From a virus: DNA of 36,895 nucleotides. Location: positions 1 to 36,895 of the IMG/VR virus record IMGVR_UViG_3300025601_000055; one strand, 5' to 3'. Below are positions 30,132-36,629 of this stretch, one piece after another. The stretch's first letter is position 1. Each line of letters begins with the position of its first letter. A program made the translations under genes and the position numbers. The notes below the pieces were generated by a model. That model searched no databases and was not told the origin of the DNA. It saw only the letters and a list, made by a program, of their open reading frames with translations.

Positions 30132-30776
30132 TTGAATAAAGAACTACATGATAACTTATTAGGACTAGGTAATAATTATACTGGTGGTATGTTATCTCCT
30201 GACCGTAAATCGTTTTATGTAAACATACCTAAGAATGCTACATTATTTATCAACCAATGGCTATTAGAAAACAATTGGAAATTCTCAGAGCATAATGATC
30301 AAGTTAGTGAAGTAGTTGTAGTACTCCGTGATCCAATAGAACGTTTTGTGTCAGGATTCGCCCAATATATACAAGGTAGTATTTTATTCCCAACATTTGG
30401 TAATCTTGGTCCAAGTCTAACTATAGAAAAACTAACTGAGTATTGGCCTATGGTTGAACGCTTTATGGGAGATCAGGTAGTATGGTTCGATGACCACACT
30501 TGGTTTCAAAATTATTACGTTAAAGATGTAATGCCTGATATTCCTCGTCAATATTTCTGGATAGACGATCAGTTAAACAATAATCTTAAACAGGCGTACG
30601 ATCTAAATGACCCTAGTCAAAAAGTTCTGTCAGATACAAATGCTAGTCGAGGAATAGGATTAGAAATACAACAATTAATTAGAAATAGTTTGCTCAATCC
30701 AACAATATTAGATCAAATCAAACGAGTGTTACAACCAGATTATGATCTTATAAGTCAGGCTCAGTTGACCAAATAA
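30132..30776 (+). CDS. Sulfotransferase-family protein with TTG start
   Basis: 214 residues. FYVNIPKNATLFINQWL holds the PAPS 5'-phosphosulfate-loop-like segment (NIPKNA), and VVVVLRDPIERFVSGFAQYI is the 3'-phosphate motif (RDPxxRxxSxF), as in carbohydrate sulfotransferases (Sulfotransfer_2 type). It likely transfers sulfate from PAPS to a glycan. Translation starts on a TTG immediately after the upstream TAA; the next Met (residue 20) still precedes the loop and is the alternative. No signal peptide. A promoter for the hydrolase gene overlaps its 3' end. Confidence 0.78.
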   Translation: MNKELHDNLLGLGNNYTGGMLSPDRKSFYVNIPKNATLFINQWLLENNWKFSEHNDQVSEVVVVLRDPIERFVSGFAQYIQGSILFPTFGNLGPSLTIEKLTEYWPMVERFMGDQVVWFDDHTWFQNYYVKDVMPDIPRQYFWIDDQLNNNLKQAYDLNDPSQKVLSDTNASRGIGLEIQQLIRNSLLNPTILDQIKRVLQPDYDLISQAQLTK

Positions 30777-30793
30777 TTAAAAGGTGTTATAAT
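30765..30793 (+). promoter_or_regulatory. Sigma70-type promoter TTGACC-N17-TATAAT
   Basis: TTGACC (30765-30770) and TATAAT (30788-30793) have ideal spacing. The site overlaps the end of the sulfotransferase gene and precedes the hydrolase by 50 bases. A weak late-type AGTAAATA (30810-30817) lies between promoter and gene and could add late expression. Confidence 0.75.
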
Positions 30794-30842
30794 AGTAACA
30801 CTTTAAAGCAGTAAATAGTAGAACGGAAAAGGAGAATAGTTG

Positions 30843-31460
30843 ATGCAGTTAACAACGAAGGTACTATACGCAACACTAGTTATATTAGCGTTAATGTTTA
30901 TACACAGTGCAAAGGTTTCACAAGACGCTGAACGAGCAGGAGTCGTTGCTGAACTTAAAGCTCAGCAACAAGAGATACATCAGAGAGAAAATGAAGAGCT
31001 AATAGCTCAGTTAGAACGAGAAGAGCGTTGGATGAAAGAGATAGGCTGTCTTGCCCGTAATGTATATTACGAAAGCCGTGGTGAAAGTCTACAAGGGCAA
31101 AAGGCAGTAGCTCTGGTAACACTTAATCGTGCTGAAAGCCCAATGTTCCCTAACACAATATGTGGCGTTGTTAACGAACGCAAAAAGGTAGCAAAGCGGG
31201 GAGTAGTATGCCAATTCTCGTGGCGTTGTGAAAGTCACACAAATCCTAAAAAGCATATCAAACAATCACACGAAAGTTATCAAGCCGCTATAACTGCTAT
31301 ACTAGATTATGACAGTTTAACACAAACATTAGTTACAGCAGATACATTGTTTTTCCACGCCGCCCATGTAAGACCGTTTTGGCGTAAAGTTAAACAACGC
31401 CTAGCTCGTATTGATAATCATATATTCTACAGACAGAAACCGGGAGACCATCGTCGATAG
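30843..31460 (+). CDS. SleB/CwlJ-type cell wall hydrolase with N-terminal anchor
   Basis: 205 residues from the ATG at 30843 (AGGAG at 30830-30834; a TTG one codon earlier is less likely). Residues 6-21 are a transmembrane or signal-anchor helix, and 28-65 a charged coiled coil. The catalytic domain begins CLARNVYYESRGES with E77, the general acid of SleB-type lytic enzymes. It continues with CQFSWRCE and HAAHVRPFW...DNHIFYR. It cleaves peptidoglycan, presumably as the endolysin. The hydrophobic N-terminus suggests export by the host Sec system (signal-anchor-release style), which would ease the need for a holin. Tandem hairpins and a terminator follow. Confidence 0.85.
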   Translation: MQLTTKVLYATLVILALMFIHSAKVSQDAERAGVVAELKAQQQEIHQRENEELIAQLEREERWMKEIGCLARNVYYESRGESLQGQKAVALVTLNRAESPMFPNTICGVVNERKKVAKRGVVCQFSWRCESHTNPKKHIKQSHESYQAAITAILDYDSLTQTLVTADTLFFHAAHVRPFWRKVKQRLARIDNHIFYRQKPGDHRR

Positions 31461-31534
31461 TTGTTGTTAAAAAACAGCAGAAAAATAACAACAACCAAAA
31501 TTGTTGTTAAAAAACAAGATAAAATTAACAACAA
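31461..31534 (+). repeat. Two tandem 40-base hairpin repeats
   Basis: TTGTTGTTAAAAAACA occurs at 31461 and again at 31501. Each is closed by TAACAACAA (31486-31494 and 31526-31534), giving two 9-bp stems with A-rich loops of 16 bases. They fill the space between the hydrolase stop and a terminator. Possible roles are a 3' mRNA stabiliser, a protein-binding site, or a replication-type iteron. There is no coding potential. Confidence 0.8.
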
Positions 31535-31562
31535 ATACCTCTAGAAATAGGGGTATTTTTTT
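31533..31562 (+). terminator. Rho-independent terminator
   Basis: AAATACC (31533-31539) pairs with GGTATTT (31552-31558), followed by a T run to 31561. It overlaps the end of the second hairpin repeat by two bases and ends the hydrolase transcript. Confidence 0.8.
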
Positions 31563-31573
31563 GGCTAAAATGG

Positions 31574-31602
31574 TTGACCATTAAATCGTTATTTGCTATA
31601 CT
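31574..31602 (+). promoter_or_regulatory. Sigma70-type promoter TTGACC-N17-TATACT
   Basis: TTGACC (31574-31579) and TATACT (31597-31602) have ideal spacing, 12 bases after the terminator. The expected start, about 31609, gives the next gene a 39-base leader with an AGGGG ribosome site at 31635-31639. It likely drives 31648 to the ligase and beyond. Confidence 0.75.
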
Positions 31603-31647
31603 TACTTGTAAGTTAGAAAAGCAGTTAATTAATTAGGGGTAATTAAA

Positions 31648-32085
31648 ATGACATATGCAACTGAAAAACCAACATTAAGAAAACTAATAGAAAAATATAA
31701 CTCTACTGCACTAAAATTGAACTACAAAGGCGAACCAATTAGAGGTGGCTCTGTAACAGAAGGCGACTGGGAACGTGACGGTGTTGCTATATTAAGTAAC
31801 AAAGAATATATCAAAGGACCTAAAGGAGAAATTCGTTGGGTATCAAATAATTCTGTTCCTCCAACAGACATCTTAGAAATGGCTGTAGTTGACGGTACAA
31901 TCACAATGGAAGAACTTTTCATCAGCGGCGAGCAAAAAGATATTGACACTACAAGACACTTTGCTCAGTATGCGGCTATGCGTGAAAAACGTGGTTACTC
32001 AGATGAAGAAAGAGCTGAGATGAAGGCGGCGTTTGGTGACGAAGAAGTTGTTGATGTTATCACTGGTCAACAGGTAGCTATATAA
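31648..32085 (+). CDS. Small phage protein of unknown function, early-type
   Basis: 145 residues, charged. It contains TLRKLIEKYNSTALKLNYKG, a Gly/Trp segment (EGDWERDGVAILSNKEYIKGPKGEIRWVSN) and a helical acidic end (SDEERAEMKAAFGDEEVVDVI). There is no signal peptide, membrane span or catalytic motif, and I do not recognise the family. Its own promoter after a terminator, plus a strong ribosome site, suggest it is well expressed early. The stop overlaps the next start by one base (TAATGG). Confidence 0.75.
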   Translation: MTYATEKPTLRKLIEKYNSTALKLNYKGEPIRGGSVTEGDWERDGVAILSNKEYIKGPKGEIRWVSNNSVPPTDILEMAVVDGTITMEELFISGEQKDIDTTRHFAQYAAMREKRGYSDEERAEMKAAFGDEEVVDVITGQQVAI

Positions 32086-32366
32086 TGGAATATTTCTTTT
32101 TAGCATTTGTGGGCTTGGTATTAATAGTATCTTTGGCAACACACGGAATATTTGGTACATTATTGATTATGGGTGTTGGTTACGGCATCGGTTGGTATTT
32201 TTGGGGTGAAGGTGCTGGAGTTATAATTGCAGGCCTCTTAGTTTTTATGTCATTAACTGCAGGCGACAGTACTAATTTTAGAGTATCAAAAACTAATTGG
32301 ACTCCAGAGCTTCAAAAGAAAAATGGATTTAAAGAATGGTTTGACATTGACATTAATAAGAAATAA
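32085..32366 (+). CDS. Small membrane protein
   Basis: 93 residues. Two or three hydrophobic helices occupy residues 2-62 (FFLAFVGLVLIVSLATHGIFGTLLIMGVGYGIGW, then AGVIIAGLLVFMSLTAG is split by WGEG). The last 30 residues are a polar, cytoplasmic-type tail (NWTPELQKKNGFKEWFDI). No family is recognised. It is coupled to the gene upstream and sits 2 bases before the SWIM gene. A role at the host membrane early in infection is possible. Confidence 0.65.
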   Translation: MEYFFLAFVGLVLIVSLATHGIFGTLLIMGVGYGIGWYFWGEGAGVIIAGLLVFMSLTAGDSTNFRVSKTNWTPELQKKNGFKEWFDIDINKK

Positions 32367-32368
32367 TA

Positions 32369-32749
32369 ATGAATAGACCAACTACAGGCACTGAGGTAAC
32401 AGTAACTACAGAAAGCCGTATGCGAAGTGTGTACGGTGACTATGGTTACCATGAGCTTACAGGAACTGTGCTAGCTAGTCCTAAATGGTTGAAGCCAAAT
32501 GAGTTTGCTGTTAGTAATCCTGCTCATCCAAATGGCTTTTCAGTTATTACATTAAGTAATGTGGTAGACATTAGAGATGCCAACGGTCGTGAACTTAAAT
32601 TTACTACAGACAGTTCAGTGAAAGTTTGGTCAGTTGCAGGTAGCAAAGGTAACAAGTATACTGTAACAAGAGAAGATGGCGAGTATAGATGCACATGTCC
32701 AGGCTTCTTTTATAGAAAAAATTGTAGACACATAACGGAATGTACATAG
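32369..32749 (+). CDS. SWIM zinc-finger protein
   Basis: 126 residues. The C-terminus holds a SWIM-type zinc site, YRCTCPGFFYRKNCRHI, i.e. CxC...CxH (C112, C114, C121 and H123, approximately), preceded by the usual YTVTREDGEY strands. The first ~80 residues are a beta-rich domain with TEVTVTTESRM and FSVITLSNVVDIRD. SWIM domains bind DNA or protein partners. Its place right before the DNA ligase hints at nucleic-acid work. It ends inside the region where the ligase may start. Confidence 0.78.
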   Translation: MNRPTTGTEVTVTTESRMRSVYGDYGYHELTGTVLASPKWLKPNEFAVSNPAHPNGFSVITLSNVVDIRDANGRELKFTTDSSVKVWSVAGSKGNKYTVTREDGEYRCTCPGFFYRKNCRHITECT

Positions 32750-32757
32750 GACTTAAA

Positions 32758-34071
32758 ATGCAACCATGGGACATAATACAACTGCTTGAAGCAGACAACA
32801 GTCGACTAGCGAAAGAGAAAATACTTCGTGACGAAGCTGGCTGTGGTAATAATGAATTCTTTACTGGCGTTCGACTAGCCCTTGATCCACTCACTACATT
32901 TGGTATTAAAAAAGTAGCACAATCAGTCACGAGTGGACCTGGGCTAGAGTGGACCATGTTCAAACTAGCAGTAGATGGATTTACGTCTAGAGAAGTTACA
33001 GGTAATGCCGCACAGCTAGTGTTAGATACAATGATGCAAACAGCAACTCAAGAACAATGGAACAATTGGTATCGTAGGATATTAATTAAAGATTTGCGTT
33101 GTGGCGTGAGTGAGAAGACTGTGAATAACGTATGCAAGAAAGATTACCCCTCATACGTTATTCCGGTCTTCACTTGCCAATTGGCACACGATGGTGCTAA
33201 TCATGAAAAGAAAGTTGTAGGTAAAAAGCAATTAGAAGTTAAGCTAGATGGTGTTAGGGTTATTGCTATCCTACACAAGGACAAGCGTCCAGAAGTATTC
33301 AGTCGTAATGGTAAACAGTTTCATAATTTTGAACACATTGTAGATCAGTTAGCTCATGTTGTTCAGACTTATGGCATCGGAACAGATATGATATTAGATG
33401 GTGAAGTTATGAGCAGTTCATTTCAAGACTTGATGAAACAAGTCCACCGTAAAACTAATGTCCAATCTGCCGATGCTACACTACATTGTTTTGATATGAT
33501 CACCTTACAAGAGTTTCAACAAGGCGGGTCATTAGTTCCACAGTATGTCAGATCAGGACTAGTTAAAGAGTTTATTGACAAGCATCAAGAGGAATTGCCT
33601 AACGTGGCAGTATTGGATTGGATTGATGTTGACTTGGATACCCCTGAAGGACAAGACACGCTTAAACAGGTCAACAAGCAGGCTATAGACGGCGGATACG
33701 AGGGCATAATGATTAAAGATCCTAAAGCAGGGTACGAATGTAAGCGTAGTCATGCTTGGTTAAAAATGAAACCGTTTATTGAAGTAACACTAGAAGTTGT
33801 AGATCTAGAAGAGGGCACTGGTCGTAATGAAGGTCGGTTAGGAGCATTCATTTGTAAAGGAGAAGATGATGGACATATTATTAGCGTTAATTGCGGTAGT
33901 GGCTTTACTGATAGCGAGCGTGATAGTTTTTGGACAACTCGTAACGACATTATGGGAAGACTGGTCGAAGTCAGGGCGGACGCGATCACGCAAAACCAGG
34001 ATCAAACGTACTCGTTAAGGTTTCCTAGATTTAAAGGATTCCGGGGATTTGAACCAGGTGAGAAGTTATGA
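32758..34071 (+). CDS. ATP-dependent DNA ligase, T4 gp30-like
   Basis: About 437 residues from the ATG at 32758. An in-frame ATG at 32740, inside the SWIM gene's 3' end, would add six residues. A helical N-terminal DNA-binding domain (1-150, with NWYRRILIKDLRCGVS) is followed by motif I K162-L-D-G, a DGEVMSS motif III (LDGEV), YEGIMIKDP motif IV, and WLKMKP motif V. An OB fold follows (GRLGAFICKGEDDG, VNCGSGF). It seals nicks in phage DNA. The length is near T4 gp30 (487). The last codons overlap the next gene (ATGA). Confidence 0.93.
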   Translation: MQPWDIIQLLEADNSRLAKEKILRDEAGCGNNEFFTGVRLALDPLTTFGIKKVAQSVTSGPGLEWTMFKLAVDGFTSREVTGNAAQLVLDTMMQTATQEQWNNWYRRILIKDLRCGVSEKTVNNVCKKDYPSYVIPVFTCQLAHDGANHEKKVVGKKQLEVKLDGVRVIAILHKDKRPEVFSRNGKQFHNFEHIVDQLAHVVQTYGIGTDMILDGEVMSSSFQDLMKQVHRKTNVQSADATLHCFDMITLQEFQQGGSLVPQYVRSGLVKEFIDKHQEELPNVAVLDWIDVDLDTPEGQDTLKQVNKQAIDGGYEGIMIKDPKAGYECKRSHAWLKMKPFIEVTLEVVDLEEGTGRNEGRLGAFICKGEDDGHIISVNCGSGFTDSERDSFWTTRNDIMGRLVEVRADAITQNQDQTYSLRFPRFKGFRGFEPGEKL

Positions 34072-34286
34072 TACAAGAATTCTTAATGGAACTAATTAAC
34101 ATTGCTCGTGCCAGTGAAATTCCTCAGTATACGGAATATTGGTTATGGCCAACATTTGTTATAGGTAACGTTCTAATGTTCGTTCCTAGCTTTAATTGGC
34201 CTAGTCTACCAAAAGAAACAAACGAAGAATGGTATGCGAGAATGTGTAAACAAAGAGATGAACAACCATGGTGGAGTGTATCATGA
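34068..34286 (+). CDS. Small protein with one membrane helix, unknown
   Basis: 72 residues. Residues about 24-42 (EYWLWPTFVIGNVLMFVPSF) form a likely single membrane segment; the rest is polar with Trp-rich ends (EEWYARMCKQRDEQPWW). It overlaps the ligase stop by 4 bases and the next gene by 4 bases, so it is part of a tightly coupled run. No family recognised. Confidence 0.6.
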   Translation: MIQEFLMELINIARASEIPQYTEYWLWPTFVIGNVLMFVPSFNWPSLPKETNEEWYARMCKQRDEQPWWSVS

Positions 34287-34456
34287 GTAGACCACAAAAG
34301 CCTAAAGGTTGGCAAGGAAGATTAAAAAGAAGGTCAGCAGGCCATTACGCCTTATTCAAGGATGATTTACCTTTTGGACACAAGGTTGAGGAAGACAAAA
34401 CTAAAGTAATTGATCGTAAACGTAAGCATAAATCAAAGGGTATTGACAATGACTAA
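34283..34456 (+). CDS. Small basic protein, unknown
   Basis: 57 residues from the ATG at 34283, which overlaps the previous stop as ATGA; an ATG 15 bases earlier is less likely. It is strongly basic (KPKGWQGRLKRRSAGHYALF, VIDRKRKHKSKG), so nucleic-acid binding is plausible. There is no known domain. It overlaps the glycosyltransferase-like gene by 8 bases. Confidence 0.6.
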   Translation: MSRPQKPKGWQGRLKRRSAGHYALFKDDLPFGHKVEEDKTKVIDRKRKHKSKGIDND

Positions 34457-35543
34457 CTTTGACAAAACTCAAATACTCTACAATAATAAATTATTGAAAT
34501 TTCTCAATGAGCTCGACGACCTTCCTAATCAGATTGACCAATGTCATGTGTATCAATCAGATGCAGGTATATATGATCAATTTAATCGTATTCGCGGCCG
34601 GCTGGGAGATAAGATAATATCTGATTCAGATTGTGTTCTTTTTTCCTGCATTGGTGAAAATTTTGAATTTAGTCAGGGTTTTGACAATCTTATTGGAAAG
34701 AAAGTTTTGCTTATATCGCCACGCATTCTAGCACAGGAACAAGATAAATTCAACAAGTTGGGCTGGAAAAACATATACTTTCCTGAAACCTATGCTATAT
34801 ATCCAAAGGTTATGCCTAAAATAGATTTAAACTTAGACCGAACGTTTGATAAGATATTCTTAAGTTTAAACAATAGAGCTCAATGGCCTAGACAGGCCTT
34901 ATATCATTTCATTATGAAATTTGAATTATCTAACAAATTTTATTTTAGTTATCATATGGAAGATCGATGGAATATAGGAAAAGAACTCCTTTGGAAACAG
35001 ACCAATGATATAGTAGGAACAAATACTTGGTTCAATGAAGGCTTAGATTTTAATTTGTTATTTGACCGTTTACCTGTAACTTTGGATAACTTTTTAGGAA
35101 ATGATTGGTCGCCTGGCAACTTAGAATATTTCAACTCTAGCTTTTGCTCAGTTGTTGCAGAAACATATATTGGTGAGAACCAAGATCCATTCTTAACTGA
35201 AAAAACCTTCAAACCACTAGCCTACGGTCACCCAATGTTGATCCATAGTAGTCAAGGTGCTTTATCTAGGTTAAGGGAGTTAGGGTTTGAAACATTTAGT
35301 TCTATCTTAGACGAAAGTTATGATCTGATAGAGTCTCCTCAGGAAAGATTTGAAGAATTACTTAGACAAATATTAGAATTATCAAACAAAAGTAACAATG
35401 AACTATCTTTAATGTTTGAAAAAATTAAACCTGTTTTAAGACACAACTATTATAGATTTTGGAATGGGTTGCCTGAAGAGTACGATGTTAAAATTAAAGA
35501 TATCAAAGAAGAGATCAAAGATTACTTTGGAGTTGACAACTAA
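34449..35543 (+). CDS. Second glycosyltransferase-like protein
   Basis: 364 residues from the ATG at 34449; an upstream in-frame start at 34410 would lie deep in the preceding gene. The C-terminal half carries SSFCSVVAETYIGE, FLTEKTFKPLAYGHPMLIHS and LRELGFETFSS, the same donor-site-like block as the protein at 2620-3639. The N-terminal half (DSDCVLFSCIGENFEF, KKVLLISPR) has an alpha/beta pattern like a GT-B first domain. Soluble; no signal peptide. It may modify a host or phage glycan. A promoter overlaps its 3' end. The two copies are divergent rather than recently duplicated. Confidence 0.62.
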   Translation: MTNFDKTQILYNNKLLKFLNELDDLPNQIDQCHVYQSDAGIYDQFNRIRGRLGDKIISDSDCVLFSCIGENFEFSQGFDNLIGKKVLLISPRILAQEQDKFNKLGWKNIYFPETYAIYPKVMPKIDLNLDRTFDKIFLSLNNRAQWPRQALYHFIMKFELSNKFYFSYHMEDRWNIGKELLWKQTNDIVGTNTWFNEGLDFNLLFDRLPVTLDNFLGNDWSPGNLEYFNSSFCSVVAETYIGENQDPFLTEKTFKPLAYGHPMLIHSSQGALSRLRELGFETFSSILDESYDLIESPQERFEELLRQILELSNKSNNELSLMFEKIKPVLRHNYYRFWNGLPEEYDVKIKDIKEEIKDYFGVDN

Positions 35544-35561
35544 ATGGACACCGTGTATAAT
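35533..35561 (+). promoter_or_regulatory. Consensus sigma70-type promoter TTGACA-N17-TATAAT inside a start region
   Basis: TTGACA (35533-35538) and TATAAT (35556-35561) are perfect with a 17-base spacer. The predicted start near 35568 lies after the ATG at 35544, so the promoter cannot serve that small gene fully. It should instead feed 35711 and the genes after it. Confidence 0.65.
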
Positions 35562-35711
35562 TGTTCAGTATGTAGCACAGATTTTGATGAATACAACGAA
35601 GGTGGTACAGTAGGTAACTTTGGCATGTTACCAGTAGCTTTTTGCCCTACATGTTTAGCTTGTATGTGTGATATGGCAGATCAAATGAGAGATCCGGAGG
35701 AAATAGAATAA
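35544..35711 (+). CDS. Small cysteine-rich zinc-ribbon-like protein
   Basis: 55 residues, beginning at the base after the glycosyltransferase-like stop. Cysteines form CSVC (7, 10) and CPTCLACMC (34, 37, 40 and 42), enough for one or two metal sites. The middle is Gly-rich. Both the exact coupling to its neighbours (TAAATG before, TAATGG after) and the Cys pattern support a real gene. A consensus promoter overlaps its start, so it would be translated only from upstream transcripts. Function unknown. Confidence 0.6.
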   Translation: MDTVYNCSVCSTDFDEYNEGGTVGNFGMLPVAFCPTCLACMCDMADQMRDPEEIE

Positions 35712-35881
35712 TGGATATAGCAAAAGCAGTTGAAAATATGTACGCAATAGCAAGAGCAGTTAACAAAGCAGGTGACGGTTATTTAGCACACGAAATATTT
35801 GACGTAGCTGATCGCCTTAATAAGAAAACAGGAACCATATTAACAGATAGTGATATGTCTGATATAAGGAGAGCAACCTAA
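35711..35881 (+). CDS. Small helical protein, unknown
   Basis: 56 residues, helical (AVENMYAIARAVNKAGDGYLAHEIFDVADRL is split by GDG), without Cys or membrane segments. It overlaps its neighbours by one base on both sides (TAATG junctions), typical of a coupled phage early operon. It is the first full gene downstream of the 35533-35561 promoter. No family recognised. Confidence 0.6.
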   Translation: MDIAKAVENMYAIARAVNKAGDGYLAHEIFDVADRLNKKTGTILTDSDMSDIRRAT

Positions 35882-36453
35882 TGTTAATCATCAAATCTCT
35901 TAAACACACTTTAATTGGGAAAAGAGTACCTGATAAATTTAATGGAGAAGCAGGTAGATATGTTGAATACCTACTTGGTCTAGATGGTTTTCTTGTATCT
36001 GAAAGAGGTGTTGACTTGTATCTCCACAATCAGGGGATTGAAGTAAAAACTCGAGACATAGATTCTACTAGTCCGCACACACTCGGGACAATGACAACCG
36101 CCGCCATCATACAGACACCATATGAGTACAGTCCTATGTTTGATAAATTTCAAAAACAGTTTAGAGTAAAAACTCAAAACAATGTAATTATTAGTGCTGA
36201 AGTTTATGATTTTAGTATTCCTCATATACAAGAAAAGATTAAAGAAGGGTATGAAAACGGTCGCAAACAAATAGCCGACGGCAATACCTACTCCTATATT
36301 CAAGGAAACAAATGGTGTTATTGGGAAGAAGCAAACTCCAATAGCAATAGCTATCAGTTAAGATTTACAAATTCTAGTATAGAAAAATTAGAACAAATGA
36401 CTAAATCAACTTACAATAAACTTTTTGAGGAAGATCGCTTATATGTTAACTAA
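35881..36453 (+). CDS. Possible PD-(D/E)XK-type nuclease
   Basis: 190 residues. The segment FNGEAGRYVEYLL (E near 23), ERGVDLYLHNQGIEVKTRDID carries a D...(I)EVK pattern at about 45-56, the catalytic D-x(n)-E-x-K of restriction-like nucleases. Then TLGTMTTAAIIQTPYEYSP follows. The C-terminus is mixed and Asn-rich (SNSNSYQLRF). It could be a host-DNA degrading or recombination nuclease; the evidence is one motif, so an unrelated fold is possible. It is coupled to its neighbours by overlaps and likely transcribed early. Confidence 0.5.
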   Translation: MLIIKSLKHTLIGKRVPDKFNGEAGRYVEYLLGLDGFLVSERGVDLYLHNQGIEVKTRDIDSTSPHTLGTMTTAAIIQTPYEYSPMFDKFQKQFRVKTQNNVIISAEVYDFSIPHIQEKIKEGYENGRKQIADGNTYSYIQGNKWCYWEEANSNSNSYQLRFTNSSIEKLEQMTKSTYNKLFEEDRLYVN

Positions 36454-36628
36454 AACTTATGATGTAGTCTACTGGGGCGAAAGCGGTAAGAAAGAAATTA
36501 TCAACTCTTTTCCAACCATGGAAGAAGCTCAACAGGTATTCTTTAAATGTACAGAAGGTGATAAAGAAGCCCAAATTAATTCTAGCTACGACATTGAAGA
36601 AGGATATGTCGGAGTACCTGGATACTAA
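36443..36628 (+). CDS. Small phage protein of unknown function
   Basis: 61 residues from the ATG at 36443. A TTG at 36425 would overlap the nuclease-like gene further and is less likely. The protein is acidic, alpha/beta (MLTKTYDVVYWGESGKKEII, then MEEAQQVFFKC). No domain recognised. It overlaps the upstream gene by 11 bases and precedes the last gene by one base. Confidence 0.6.
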   Translation: MLTKTYDVVYWGESGKKEIINSFPTMEEAQQVFFKCTEGDKEAQINSSYDIEEGYVGVPGY

Positions 36629-36629
36629 T

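Noticed and set aside
31461-31534. CRISPR-like short repeat array
   Set aside because: Only two units, each self-complementary, with no distinct spacers and no cas genes nearby.
32341-32369. TTGACA-N17-TAATAA promoter-like match before the SWIM gene
   Set aside because: The -35 is repeated Asp-Ile codons of the upstream gene, the -10 is weak and overlaps the ATG, so coincidence is likely.
34443-34484. Two TTGACA hexamers near the start of the second glycosyltransferase-like gene
   Set aside because: Neither has a good -10 at 16-18 bases.
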